Positions 8,745-16,656 are shown, numbered from the stretch's first letter. The stretch: 23,641 nt of DNA from JBNJGB01 sp051747385 (GCA_051747385.1 JBNJGB010000058.1:1-23641); one strand, 5' to 3'. Notes: generated from the letters alone by a model not told the origin. Program-made: numbers and translations.

Positions 8745-8916
8745 CTAGGAGCCTGTAGTGTATTGCGGACCGAGCGAGCCCGAGACGATTTCGTCCAGAT
8801 CGGCGTACGACGGTTCCGTAGTCGAACCATTAGGTTCGGCGGAGGGTTCTCGGACGTCGAGATGGGCGGAAGCGGCCGGGATTCGCGACGGGAGCATATG
8901 CGCTACAGGCTCCTAG
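8745..8916. mobile_element. Foldback MITE-like element with CTAG ends
   Basis: A 172-bp imperfect palindrome fills the gap between cysN and the glycosyltransferase gene. The outer 14 bp, CTAGGAGCCTGTAG at 8745-8758, recur exactly inverted at 8903-8916. If CTAG is a 4-bp target duplication, the element is 8749-8912 with ends GAGCCTGTAG. Internal arm segments are also partly complementary, for example CGGCGTACGA against CGACGTCCGA (8 of 10). A 6-bp hairpin, CGAACC-ATTA-GGTTCG (8823-8838), lies exactly at the centre (8830.5). There is no transposase, so it would be non-autonomous. GAG-starting ends and a CTAG target suggest an IS5-family relative, which is unconfirmed. The right CTAG contains the cysN stop codon. 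Confidence 0.6.
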
Positions 8917-10709
8917 TCCTCGTGGAGCCGGTCGTGCTCGCGGAGGTAGTCCACGACCGCCTCGACGGCGCCGTCCAGGTCCTCCTGGGGGCAGACCGCC
9001 AGGGTGTCGTCCTGGGGAGGCTCGAAGCCCTCGACCTCGTCGTCCGAGGTGACGTGGACCTCGACGAAGCGCTCGGGGCCGATCTCCTCGGCCAGGGCGT
9101 CGCGAAGCTCCAGGGTGGGCGCGTCGGCCACGCACAAGGAGAGCACGCCCGCGTCGTTGAGGTGCCGGGCGACGCGGGCCGTCTCCCGGGCGTCGGCGTG
9201 GCGCCCGAGGACGTGGCCGTGGTGGCCCAGGTCGAACAGGCGCCGCTCCAGGGCGAAGGCGAACGCCGCGCGCCCGCTGCCCGGGAGGCCCGTCATCCAC
9301 AGGGTGGTCGGCTCCTGGCGCATGCGGGTGGCCCGCTCGCGCGCGCTGACGCCGCTCCGGGGCTCGCGCAGGTCGAAGGCGTCGTCGGACACCTCGGTGG
9401 AGGCGGCGGCGCCCTGGCGGCGGATCATCCCGGCCGCCACCGTGTCGTTGGTGAGGCTGTCGATGAGGATGAAGGCGCCGGTCGCCCGGTTGTCCTGGTA
9501 GGCGTCGAAGTACAGCGGCCGGTGACACGTCATGGACACGCAGCCGATGTCGTTGAGGGCGAGGGTCTCCGCCTGCTCGTCGGCGAGGGTGTCCAGGTTC
9601 ACGTGGAACCGGACGTCGTCGATGTTCGCCCGGACGTAGCGCGTGGTGTGCTTGACGAGATACGCCTTGTCCGGGTCCAGCGGCGTCTCGCTCATCCACA
9701 CCATCATCGCCTCGAAGTGGTGGGACACCCGGGGCTGATCCGCCGGGTGCACGAGCACGTCCCCCCGGCTCACGTCGATCTCGTCTTCGAGACACAGCGT
9801 CACGCCGAGGGGCGCGAAGGCGGCGTCCAGCGGGCCGTCGAAGGTGTCGATGCTCTCCACCCGGCTGGTCTTGCCGGAGGGGAGCACCATCACCGGGTCG
9901 CCCGGGCGGACGATGCCCGACGACACCTGCCCCGCGAACCCGCGGTAGTCCAGGTGCGGTCGGATGACGTACTGCACCGGGAACCGGAAGTGCTCGTGGT
10001 CGTAGCTGGAGCGCAGGTCGACCGTCTGGAGGTGCTCCAGCATGGTCTTGCCCTCGTACCAGGGCGTGGTGTCGCTCGGGTTCACGACGTTGTCGCCCAC
10101 CAGCGCGCTGATGGGGATGAACGTCACGTCCTCGAAGGTGAGCTGATCGGCGAACGCCCGGAAGTCGTCGCAGATGGCGTCGTAGGTCGCCCGGTCGTAA
10201 TCCACCAGGTCCATCTTGTTGACGGCCACCACGAGGTGGGGGATGCCCAGCAGCGAGGCGATGTAGGCGTGTCTCCGGGACTGCTGCAGCACGCCGAGGC
10301 GCGCGTCGATGAGGATGATGGCCAGGTCGGACGTGGACGCGCCCGTGGCCATGTTCCGCGTGTACTGCACGTGCCCCGGCGTGTCCGCGATGATGAACTT
10401 GCGGGTCGGGGTGGTGAAGTAGCGGTAGGCGACGTCGATGGTGATGCCCTGCTCGCGCTCGGCCTTCAGGCCGTCGGTGATGCGCGCCAGGTCGATGTCG
10501 CCCGCGCTGTGGGCGTCGGCGAGCTGGTCCTCGTAGACCTGATCCGTGTCCACGAGGAGGCGGCCGATGAGCGTGGACTTCCCGTCGTCCACGGAGCCCA
10601 CCGCCACGAAGCGCAGGAGATCCTTGTTCTCGTGTCGCTCGAGGTAGGTCTCGATGTCGGTGTCGAGGTAGTCGGCGTGGGTCGCTGCGTCGGTTCTGGA
10701 AGGCGCCAT
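8913..10709 (-). CDS. cysN: ATP sulfurylase GTPase subunit CysN with degenerate C-terminal APS-kinase-like domain
   Basis: A 598-residue protein. The EF-Tu-like GTPase domain has P-loop GSVDDGKS (38-45), ADTPGH (108-113) and NKMD (164-167). Beta-barrel domains II and III extend to about 432. With CysD it uses GTP hydrolysis to drive formation of APS from ATP and sulfate. Residues about 470-598 align with APS kinase (CysC), as in CysNC fusions, but the Walker A is GLPGSGRAA (474-482), lacking the Lys and Ser/Thr. The DGDNVR block is missing, as is the mobile-lid region. The domain is about 130 residues rather than the usual 170-200. Kinase activity is therefore very unlikely, so it should not be annotated as bifunctional CysNC. 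The ATG at 10709 follows the cysD stop by one base. GGGAGGG lies roughly 12-18 bases upstream. Confidence 0.93.
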   Translation of the reverse strand: MAPSRTDAATHADYLDTDIETYLERHENKDLLRFVAVGSVDDGKSTLIGRLLVDTDQVYEDQLADAHSAGDIDLARITDGLKAEREQGITIDVAYRYFTTPTRKFIIADTPGHVQYTRNMATGASTSDLAIILIDARLGVLQQSRRHAYIASLLGIPHLVVAVNKMDLVDYDRATYDAICDDFRAFADQLTFEDVTFIPISALVGDNVVNPSDTTPWYEGKTMLEHLQTVDLRSSYDHEHFRFPVQYVIRPHLDYRGFAGQVSSGIVRPGDPVMVLPSGKTSRVESIDTFDGPLDAAFAPLGVTLCLEDEIDVSRGDVLVHPADQPRVSHHFEAMMVWMSETPLDPDKAYLVKHTTRYVRANIDDVRFHVNLDTLADEQAETLALNDIGCVSMTCHRPLYFDAYQDNRATGAFILIDSLTNDTVAAGMIRRQGAAASTEVSDDAFDLREPRSGVSARERATRMRQEPTTLWMTGLPGSGRAAFAFALERRLFDLGHHGHVLGRHADARETARVARHLNDAGVLSLCVADAPTLELRDALAEEIGPERFVEVHVTSDDEVEGFEPPQDDTLAVCPQEDLDGAVEAVVDYLREHDRLHED

Positions 10710-10710
10710 G

Positions 10711-11631
10711 CTAGAAATATCCCTCCCGCTTCTTCTGCTCCATGGAGCCCTCGGAGTCGAAGTCGATGACCCGCCCCTGTCGCTCCGACTGCTTGGCCAG
10801 GAGCATCTCCTCGATGACACCCGGCAGCGTCGTGGCCTCCGACCGGATGGCGCCGGTGAGCGGATAGCAGCCGAGGGTCCGGAAGCGGATCATCTCCATC
10901 CGCGGCTTCTCGCCCTCTCGGAGGGGGAGCCGCTCGTCGTCCACCATGATGAGCTGCCCGTCGCGCTCGACGACCGGCCGCTCCGCCGCCAGGTACAGCG
11001 GCACGATGGGGATGTCCTCGAGGTGGATGTAGAGCCACACGTCCAGCTCGGTCCAGTTGGACAGGGGGAAGACGCGGATGCTCTCCCCCTGGCGGACCTT
11101 GCCGTTGTAGAGGTTCCACAGCTCGGGGCGCTGCTTTTTCGGATCCCACTGGTGGAACCGATCCCGGAACGAGTAGACGCGCTCCTTGGCGCGCGACTTC
11201 TCCTCGTCGCGGCGCGCGCCCCCGAAGGCGGCGTCGAAGCCGTGCTCCTCCATCGCCTGGAGCAGCCCGACGGTCTTCATCTCGATCGTGTACTCGTTGG
11301 AGCCGAAGTCCCACGGGTTCATGCCCGCTTCGACGCCCCTGCCGTTGACGTGGACGATGAGGTCGAGGTCGTTGTCACGACAGAAGGAGTCCCGGAACGT
11401 GATCATGTCCCGGAACTTGAACGTGGTGTCCACGTGCATCAGCGGGAAGGGCACGCGGCCCGGCGCGAACGCCTTCATGGCGAGCCGCACCATCACCGAG
11501 GAGTCCTTCCCGATGGAGTACAGCATCACGGGGTTGTCGAACTCGGCCGCCACCTCGCGGATGATGTGGATGCTCTCCGCCTCCAGCGCCCGCAGGTGGG
11601 TCAGGCGGGTCTCGATCAGCTCTTCGACCAT
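10711..11631 (-). CDS. cysD: Sulfate adenylyltransferase subunit CysD
   Basis: A 306-residue protein, almost the same length as E. coli CysD (302). It belongs to the PP-loop ATP pyrophosphatase family. VMLYSIGKDSSVM (35-47) holds the ATP-binding PP-loop, followed by PFPLMHVDTTFKFRDM and GARRDEEKSRAKERVYSFRD. The C terminus ends RKREGYF-like (KKREGYF), as expected for CysD. It forms the catalytic half of the heteromeric sulfate adenylyltransferase in the cytosol. The ATG at 11631 has GGAGGGAGC about ten bases upstream. An in-frame extension to 11724 is possible but unlike known CysD N termini. It is the first gene of the cysD-cysN unit. No PAPS reductase or sulfite reductase gene is in the window. 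Confidence 0.96.
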   Translation of the reverse strand: MVEELIETRLTHLRALEAESIHIIREVAAEFDNPVMLYSIGKDSSVMVRLAMKAFAPGRVPFPLMHVDTTFKFRDMITFRDSFCRDNDLDLIVHVNGRGVEAGMNPWDFGSNEYTIEMKTVGLLQAMEEHGFDAAFGGARRDEEKSRAKERVYSFRDRFHQWDPKKQRPELWNLYNGKVRQGESIRVFPLSNWTELDVWLYIHLEDIPIVPLYLAAERPVVERDGQLIMVDDERLPLREGEKPRMEMIRFRTLGCYPLTGAIRSEATTLPGVIEEMLLAKQSERQGRVIDFDSEGSMEQKKREGYF

Positions 11632-11710
11632 CGGTTGCAAGCTCCCTCCGAGGTTCCGGTCCCTGCCGACCCGGGGCGGCGCGGTTCGCCTCGGGTCGCC
11701 GGAGTGGGCG

Positions 11711-11740
11711 CATATACCGTCCACGACGGCGTCGCGTCAC
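11711..11740 (-). promoter_or_regulatory. Candidate sigma-70-type promoter for cysD-cysN
   Basis: On the minus strand, GTGACG (11740-11735) and TATATG (11716-11711) are 18 bp apart. Each matches four of six consensus positions. Transcription would start about 70 bases before the cysD ATG. The rest of the 292-bp gap (11632-11923) shows no recognisable riboswitch or gene. Confidence 0.35.
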
Positions 11741-11923
11741 GTCTTGATACGCATAAGGTGGACCTCGGAGGGATCCGTTCCCACGACGACGCGCGAGCTG
11801 AAACACGCGCCCCACGGCGCACGTGTCCGCCGCGGAGATCGGCCCGAGAGGGAGCGCGCGCCGGAGACACGGGTGGATCCCGGCGCTTCGCTCGGCATCT
11901 CGTGAGTCACCCGGGCCAGGCGT

Positions 11924-12358
11924 TCAGTCCTGGAGGATGGCCTCGATCTCCTGGACCAGATCGTCCAGATCGAAGGGCTTGTCGAACACGCGGACCGCGC
12001 CGAGGCGCTTGGCCCGTCCGTGGGTCGACGCGTCCCCGAAGGACGTGATCACGATGACCGGGGTGGTCTCGTCGTCCCGGCGGAAGCGCTCGAGCACTTC
12101 CAGGCCGGACATCCCCGGCATGTGCACGTCCGTGATGACCAGCGCGGGCGGTCCGTGGCCGCCGCCGTGCCCGTCGCCGTCGAGCTTGGCGAGCAGCTCG
12201 TCGCCGCTCGCCGCCTCGGAGACGGTGACGCCGAAGCGGCGCAGGTACGCCGACAGCAGCAGCCGCATCTCCGCGTCGTCCTCGGCGAGGAGGACCCTCC
12301 CGGGCTCCCCGGAGAGCTCCGGCGCGCGCTCGTCGTCTGGGATCGGATTCAAGGTCAT
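11924..12358 (-). CDS. Single-domain response regulator (receiver only)
   Basis: A 144-residue CheY-like receiver with no output domain. The acidic pair is Asp27-Asp28 (LAEDDAEM), the phospho-acceptor is Asp77 (VITDVHMPGMSG), the switch residue is Ser106 (VIVITSFG) and the conserved Lys is Lys127 (VFDKPF). A Gly/His-rich stretch (about 61-70, DGDGHGGGHG) forms an enlarged loop between helix 2 and strand 3. The first 20 residues are probably disordered. The ATG at 12358 has GGAG only three bases upstream; a GTG at 12409 would add 17 residues unlike a receiver. The gene is divergent from the histidine kinase gene, 257 bp away, which is its likely phosphodonor. It may act as a phosphate sink, relay or protein-interaction switch. 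Confidence 0.9.
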   Translation of the reverse strand: MTLNPIPDDERAPELSGEPGRVLLAEDDAEMRLLLSAYLRRFGVTVSEAASGDELLAKLDGDGHGGGHGPPALVITDVHMPGMSGLEVLERFRRDDETTPVIVITSFGDASTHGRAKRLGAVRVFDKPFDLDDLVQEIEAILQD

Positions 12359-12423
12359 CGTCTCCAGGCTATGGACCGATCGCTGCGAACCACAACGTCC
12401 GTCCGGCACCTGTCGAAACCGAG

Positions 12424-12453
12424 GGGACAGGATCCCCGCAGGTCTGGTATAAA
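12424..12453 (+). promoter_or_regulatory. Candidate promoter upstream of the histidine kinase gene
   Basis: GGGACA (12424-12429) and TATAAA (12448-12453) are 18 bp apart on the plus strand, matching four and five of six sigma-70 positions. The start point would leave a leader of about 155 bases before the ATG at 12616. The TATAAA lies in one of the few AT-rich spots of the 257-bp divergent gap. Confidence 0.4.
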
Positions 12454-12615
12454 CCCGGTTACACCGTCGTTGCCGCCCGCGCCTCGAGGCGTGCGCCCTC
12501 GGCGTCCCCGCCGGCGCGAGAGGATCGCACCCGCCCCCCGATCGCCGAGCGGATCGCCACGCCGCGAGCCTCGCCGGAGGAGGGCCGGCTCCCCCGTGCT
12601 CCCGAGGTCCCGCCG

Positions 12616-14064
12616 ATGCGAGTCGCCTGGAAGCTGACCTTCGCGCTCAGCGTCGCCATCTTCGCGGTGCTGGGCCTGCACACCGTGTGGAGCGTCGATC
12701 ATTTCATCGATCGGCTGGCCTCCCGCCACGAGCACGACCTGGGGGTGCGGGCCCGCCTGTTCGCCCGCAACGTAGCCTCGGTATGGCGGGTCGACGGGGA
12801 GTACAAGGCGCGCTGGCTCGCCGATCGCACCGATCAGTCCCTGCAGCTCGAGGAGCTGAAGTGGCTGCCGCTGCAGCCGGAGCCGCCCGAGGGCTTCGTG
12901 GGCGAGCCGGCGGAGTGGGAGCGCCTCCACCGGGGACGCGACCTGGAGGCGCGCACCAGCGAGGGCCTCGTCAGCCTCGTGGCCTATGCGCCGGTGGTCG
13001 TGGACGGGCACACCCGAGCGGTGCTGGCCCTCCGCGAGCCCCTGGATCTGCAGCGGCCGGAGCTGCAGGAGGCGATCTTCGACCGGGCCACCGTGGCGCT
13101 CCTCCTCATGATCATCTGTGGCCTCGTGGTGCTCGGCGGGTCGTTTCGCCTCGTCGGGCGCCCCCTCGCGGTCCTGACGAGCCAGGTGCGTCGCATCGCC
13201 GAAGGCGACCTGACCGGGCGGGTCCACGTCCACTCCACCGACGAGCTCGGACGGCTCGGCGAGGAGATCAACCACATGACGGAGCGCCTCATCGAGGCCC
13301 AGGAGCGCATCCGCATCGAGTCGGAGGAGCGCATCGCGGCGCTGACGCAGCTCCGACATGCCGGGCGGCTCCAGCTCGTCGGCCAGCTCGCGGCGGGCGT
13401 CGCCCACGAGATGGGGACGCCGCTCAACGTGGTCTCCGGCCGCGCCAAGCTCATCGCCCGCGGCCTGGTGGAGGGAGAGGACGCCCAGGAGTGCGGCCGC
13501 ATCATCTCCCAGCAGGCCGATCGCATGACCCAGCGGATCCAGACGCTCCTGGGCTTCGCGCGCCGCCAGTCGAAGCATCACGAACACCTGGACATCCGCG
13601 CCGTGCTCCTGGAGGCGGACAAGCTCCTCGAGCCGATGATGCACAAGGCCGGCGTCGAGGTGTCCGTGGAGGGCGAGGACGAGCCCGCGGTCATCGAAGG
13701 CGATCCCAGCCAGCTCGAGCAGGTCCTGGCGAACATCCTCACCAACGCCATGCAGGCCATGCCGGACGGCGGCGAGATCCGGATCGCGCTGGACCACCCG
13801 GCGCCCTGCCCGGAGGCGGGGGCGGCGTCCCCGTCCGGATGCGTCCACCTGCGCATCGCGGACACCGGAGTCGGGATGCCGCCCGAGGTGCGCGAGCGCA
13901 TCTTCGAGCCCTTCTTCACCACGAAGGGCGAGTCCAAGGGCACCGGCCTGGGCATGGCCGTGTCGGCGGGCATCGTCAGCGAGCACGGCGGCACGATCCG
14001 CGTAGACAGCGCGCCCGGCGAGGGCACGACGTTCCATCTCTGGTTGCCGCTGGCGCACGACTGA
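12616..14064 (+). CDS. Membrane sensor histidine kinase with HAMP domain
   Basis: A 482-residue sensor kinase. The first membrane helix is at about 7-25, an extracytoplasmic sensor domain covers about 28-155, and the second helix is at about 157-180. HAMP (about 181-230) includes RPLAVLTSQVRRIAEGDLTGRV. The HisKA phospho-site is His264 in GVAHEMGTPLNVVSGRAKLI, the NtrB-like H-E-x-x-x-P-L type. The catalytic domain has N box LTNAMQAM (Asn377), G1 DTGVGMP (Asp416), F box FEPFFTTK and G2 GTGLGM (442-447). The sensor domain resembles no named family that I recognise. The gene is divergent from the lone receiver and convergent with the NtrC-type regulator. The NtrB-like H box suits a partnership with the NtrC-type protein. 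Confidence 0.95.
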   Translation: MRVAWKLTFALSVAIFAVLGLHTVWSVDHFIDRLASRHEHDLGVRARLFARNVASVWRVDGEYKARWLADRTDQSLQLEELKWLPLQPEPPEGFVGEPAEWERLHRGRDLEARTSEGLVSLVAYAPVVVDGHTRAVLALREPLDLQRPELQEAIFDRATVALLLMIICGLVVLGGSFRLVGRPLAVLTSQVRRIAEGDLTGRVHVHSTDELGRLGEEINHMTERLIEAQERIRIESEERIAALTQLRHAGRLQLVGQLAAGVAHEMGTPLNVVSGRAKLIARGLVEGEDAQECGRIISQQADRMTQRIQTLLGFARRQSKHHEHLDIRAVLLEADKLLEPMMHKAGVEVSVEGEDEPAVIEGDPSQLEQVLANILTNAMQAMPDGGEIRIALDHPAPCPEAGAASPSGCVHLRIADTGVGMPPEVRERIFEPFFTTKGESKGTGLGMAVSAGIVSEHGGTIRVDSAPGEGTTFHLWLPLAHD

Positions 14065-14138
14065 CCTGCCTCGGCGACGAAGCCCTCCAGCTCTCGGGCG
14101 GGGCACATCGCCGACCCATGGTCTCCGGGAGGATTCCG

Positions 14139-14196
14139 GGACGCCGTGACGCGTCCTCACCCGGAGCGCATGCAAGTCACGCGCCGCACGGCGCGT
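14139..14196. terminator. Hairpins between convergent kinase and NtrC genes (possible bidirectional terminator)
   Basis: Two inverted repeats lie in the 139-bp gap between convergent stop codons. One is GGACGC-CGTGAC-GCGTCC (14139-14156). The other is ACGCGCCG-CA-CGGCGCGT (14179-14196). Neither has a T-tract. The position between converging genes is the main support. Confidence 0.35.
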
Positions 14197-14203
14197 CTCC
14201 GCC

Positions 14204-15571
14204 TCAGTCCTCGACGCCGTAACGGTTGAGCTTCCGGTACAGGGTCTTCCGATCGAAGCCGAGGACCTTGGCCGCCAGGGTCTTGTTGCCGCCCATGGCC
14301 TCCAGGACGCGGAGGACATAGCGCCGCTCCACCTCCTTCATGGGCAGGAAGTCCGACGGGTCGTCGCCCACGAGGTGCAGCCTCGTCGGCGTGTAGTCGC
14401 GGATCTTCTCCGGCAGGTCGTCGACGCCGATCTCCTCGTAGCGGGCCAGGGCCACGGCCCGCTCCATGCAGTTCTCCAGCTCCCGGACGTTGCCGGGCCA
14501 CGAGTAGTTGGCCAGCTTCTCGGCCGCGGCCGTCGTGAGCCCCTGGACCTCGACGCCGTGGCGCTCGCTGAACCGGTCGATGAAGTCCTGGGCCAGCAGC
14601 AGGATGTCGTTGCCGCGCTGTCGCAGGGGCGGGACGTGGATGTTCACCACGTTGAGCCGGTAGAAGAGGTCCTCGCGGAACTTCCCCTCCTCGATGTCCG
14701 ACTCCAGGTCCCGGTTCGTCGAGGCGAGGATGCGCGTGTCGAAGGGGACCTCGCGGGACTCGCCCACCGGGCGCAGCTTGCGCTCCTGGATGGCGCGCAG
14801 GAGCTTGGCCTGCATGGCCGGCGTCATCTCGCCGATCTCGTCGAGGAGGAGCGTGCCGCCGCTGGCGGTCAGGAACAGCCCCTGGCGCGAGCCCTTCGCG
14901 CCGGTGAACGCGCCCTTGCTGTGGCCGAACAGCTCGCTCTCGAGGAGCGTCTCCGGGACCGCGGCGCAGTTGATGGCGATGAACGGCCCGCCGCGCCGAT
15001 CGCTCGCCTGGTGGATGCCCCGGGCGACGATCTCCTTGCCCGTGCCCGTCTCGCCGGTGATGAGCACGTTGACGTCGGTCCGGGCCACCCGCTCCATGAG
15101 GTCGAAGACGTCCTTCATGGAGCCGCTGCCGCCGATGATGTCCCGGAACCCCTCGGCCTCCCGCACGCGGCGGCGCAGGCGGGAGACCTCCTCGCTGAGG
15201 CGACGGTGCTCCAGCGCGCGGTTCACGTGGATGGCCAGGGTCTCCATCTCCACGGGCTTGGTGACGAAGTCGTAGGCGCCGGCCCGGATGGCCTCGATGG
15301 CGTTGTCGAGGCTGCCGAACGCCGTCACGACGATGACCGGGACGTCCGGCCGCGAGTCGTGGATGCGCTGGCACAGGTCGATCCCCCCCATCGACGCCAT
15401 GTTCAGGTCCGTGACGACCGCGTCCACGTCGTCCTCGAGGGCGCGGCGCAGGGCGTCGCCCGCGGCGGTGCTCGTCGAGATGTCATAGCCCTGGGCGCCC
15501 AGCGCGGTGCGCACCAGGTCGCACATCTCCGCGTCGTCGTCGACGAAGAGCACACGTCCTTCCGTGACCAA
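14204..15571 (-). CDS. NtrC-family sigma-54-dependent response regulator
   Basis: A 455-residue activator. The receiver (about 5-120) has Asp11-Asp13, phospho-Asp55 (VVTDLNM) and Lys105. The AAA+ domain (about 145-380) has Walker A GETGTGKE (173-180), GAFTGA (220-225) and Walker B LLLDE (241-245). GAFTGA is the loop that contacts sigma-54. A Fis-type helix-turn-helix lies at the C terminus (NKTLAAKVLGFDRKTLYRKL). It would bind upstream activating sequences and drive RNA polymerase-sigma54 open-complex formation. The start is TTG at 15571, chosen because GGGAGAGG sits six bases upstream and it gives a standard receiver N terminus. It is convergent with the histidine kinase gene, its likely partner. 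Its own promoter looks sigma-70 type. Confidence 0.96.
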   Translation of the reverse strand: MVTEGRVLFVDDDAEMCDLVRTALGAQGYDISTSTAAGDALRRALEDDVDAVVTDLNMASMGGIDLCQRIHDSRPDVPVIVVTAFGSLDNAIEAIRAGAYDFVTKPVEMETLAIHVNRALEHRRLSEEVSRLRRRVREAEGFRDIIGGSGSMKDVFDLMERVARTDVNVLITGETGTGKEIVARGIHQASDRRGGPFIAINCAAVPETLLESELFGHSKGAFTGAKGSRQGLFLTASGGTLLLDEIGEMTPAMQAKLLRAIQERKLRPVGESREVPFDTRILASTNRDLESDIEEGKFREDLFYRLNVVNIHVPPLRQRGNDILLLAQDFIDRFSERHGVEVQGLTTAAAEKLANYSWPGNVRELENCMERAVALARYEEIGVDDLPEKIRDYTPTRLHLVGDDPSDFLPMKEVERRYVLRVLEAMGGNKTLAAKVLGFDRKTLYRKLNRYGVED

Positions 15572-15577
15572 AGTGCA

Positions 15578-15585
15578 CCTCTCCC
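15578..15585 (-). promoter_or_regulatory. Shine-Dalgarno fixing the TTG start of the NtrC-type gene
   Basis: GGGAGAGG on the minus strand lies six bases before TTG at 15571. There is no ATG or GTG in the frame at a position that would give an intact receiver N terminus, so this site decides the unusual start. Confidence 0.7.
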
Positions 15586-15631
15586 TTTCGGGTACCGACC
15601 CAGGGCCAGAAATGTGCGGGGAACAGCGAGG

Positions 15632-15660
15632 ATCCTAGAAAGGAGGCCCTCGACTGTCAA
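15632..15660 (-). promoter_or_regulatory. Sigma-70-type promoter of the NtrC-type gene
   Basis: The minus strand has a perfect -35 TTGACA (15660-15655), a 17-bp spacer and -10 TAGGAT (15637-15632, four of six). Transcription should start near 15625, giving a leader of about 55 bases to the TTG start. This is the best promoter match in the window. Confidence 0.65.
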
Positions 15661-15762
15661 TCGGCAGCGTGGCGTTCCGCCCCGATCGTGGACCCGCTTC
15701 ACGGCCTCGACCGCCCCCGCCCGCCCGCTTACCCTGAGACCTCCTGGACGAGCGGAGCGGCG

Positions 15763-16656
15763 ATGCGGACGTGTGTGATCAGGAACCCCCTCGCGGGCAG
15801 GGCCGACGCGACCGGCTGGCTCGACTCCGCCGTGGCCGAGCGCGGCTGGGTCCTGCTGGACAGCGACGGCCCCGGGCACGCCGAGCTGCTCGCCTCGGAG
15901 GCGGTGGCGGACGGCTTCGACTGCGTCGTCGCGGCCGGCGGCGACGGCACCATCCACGAGGTGGTCAACGGCATGGCCGGGGACCTGGACGCCGCGTCCC
16001 TGGGCATCCTCCCGCTGGGTACGGGCAACGACCTGGCGCGCACCCTGGGCATCCCCGTCGACCCGCGCGCCGCCCTCGACGCGCTGGGCCGAGGCAGCCG
16101 GCGCATGGACCTCATCCGCGCCACCTCGGAGGATCGGCGACGGGTCGCCGTCAACTCGGCGAACTGCGGCTTCGCCGGCGAGGTGGACCGTGAGTTGACG
16201 CCGGAGATCAAGCGCGTCTGGGGCCCCCTGGCCTATCTCCGGGGCACGGCCGCGGCCCTGTCCCGCCTGGAGCCCTTCGCCGTGACCATCGACTGGGGAC
16301 ACGGCGAGGTCCAGGAGGCGGAGGCGCTCAACCTCCTGGTCGCCAACGGACGCACGGTCGCAGGCGGCTTCCCCGTGGCGCCCGACGCCCGCATGGACGA
16401 CGGCCTGCTCGACGTGGTCGTGGTCCTCGGCCCCAACCTCCTGGACGCCGCCGGGCTGAGCGCGCTGCTGATCGCCGGAAGCTACCTGGACAGCGACAAG
16501 GTCGTCCACAGGAAGGTCCGCGGCGTGGGGGTCGGCGGCGCCCCCGCCTTCCCGGTCAACCTGGACGGAGAGCTGTGGACCGATCGGCCGGTGCGCTTCG
16601 AGGTCCTGCCGTCCGCCCTCCTCGTGCGGGGGCTCGGCTCCAGCCCGGGGGCGTGA
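15763..16656 (+). CDS. YegS/DgkB-type lipid kinase (diacylglycerol kinase catalytic domain)
   Basis: A 297-residue protein of the diacylglycerol/sphingosine kinase-like family. The nucleotide-binding GGDGT is at 59-63 (AAGGDGTIHEVVNG). LPLGTGNDLARTLG follows at about 83-96. The C-terminal beta domain contains GFPVAPDARMDDGLLDVVVV and NLDGEL. It would transfer the ATP gamma-phosphate to a lipid alcohol such as diacylglycerol or phosphatidylglycerol at the inner face of the membrane. The substrate cannot be told from sequence. The ATG at 15763 has GGAG five bases upstream; an earlier in-frame start at 15688 would add 25 proline-rich residues. The gene is divergent from the NtrC-type gene and ends 20 bp from the convergent small lipoprotein. 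Confidence 0.92.
   Translation: MRTCVIRNPLAGRADATGWLDSAVAERGWVLLDSDGPGHAELLASEAVADGFDCVVAAGGDGTIHEVVNGMAGDLDAASLGILPLGTGNDLARTLGIPVDPRAALDALGRGSRRMDLIRATSEDRRRVAVNSANCGFAGEVDRELTPEIKRVWGPLAYLRGTAAALSRLEPFAVTIDWGHGEVQEAEALNLLVANGRTVAGGFPVAPDARMDDGLLDVVVVLGPNLLDAAGLSALLIAGSYLDSDKVVHRKVRGVGVGGAPAFPVNLDGELWTDRPVRFEVLPSALLVRGLGSSPGA

Noticed and set aside
8745..8897. 50-codon minus-strand ORF inside the foldback element
   Set aside because: No ribosome site and no recognisable motif; the open frame can be explained by composition and palindromic structure. Kept only as a finding about readthrough, not as a gene.
8913..9302. Active APS kinase (CysC) annotation
   Set aside because: Walker A Lys and Ser/Thr, the DGDNVR block and the lid region are absent, so a bifunctional CysNC call is not supported.
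8763..10769. 668-codon plus-strand open frame opposite cysN
   Set aside because: It is exactly antisense to the conserved GTPase and is Val/Arg/Gly-rich with no recognisable domain.
11632..11923. Sulfur-related riboswitch upstream of cysD
   Set aside because: No SAM-type or other recognisable riboswitch core or terminator hairpin could be seen in the 292 bases.
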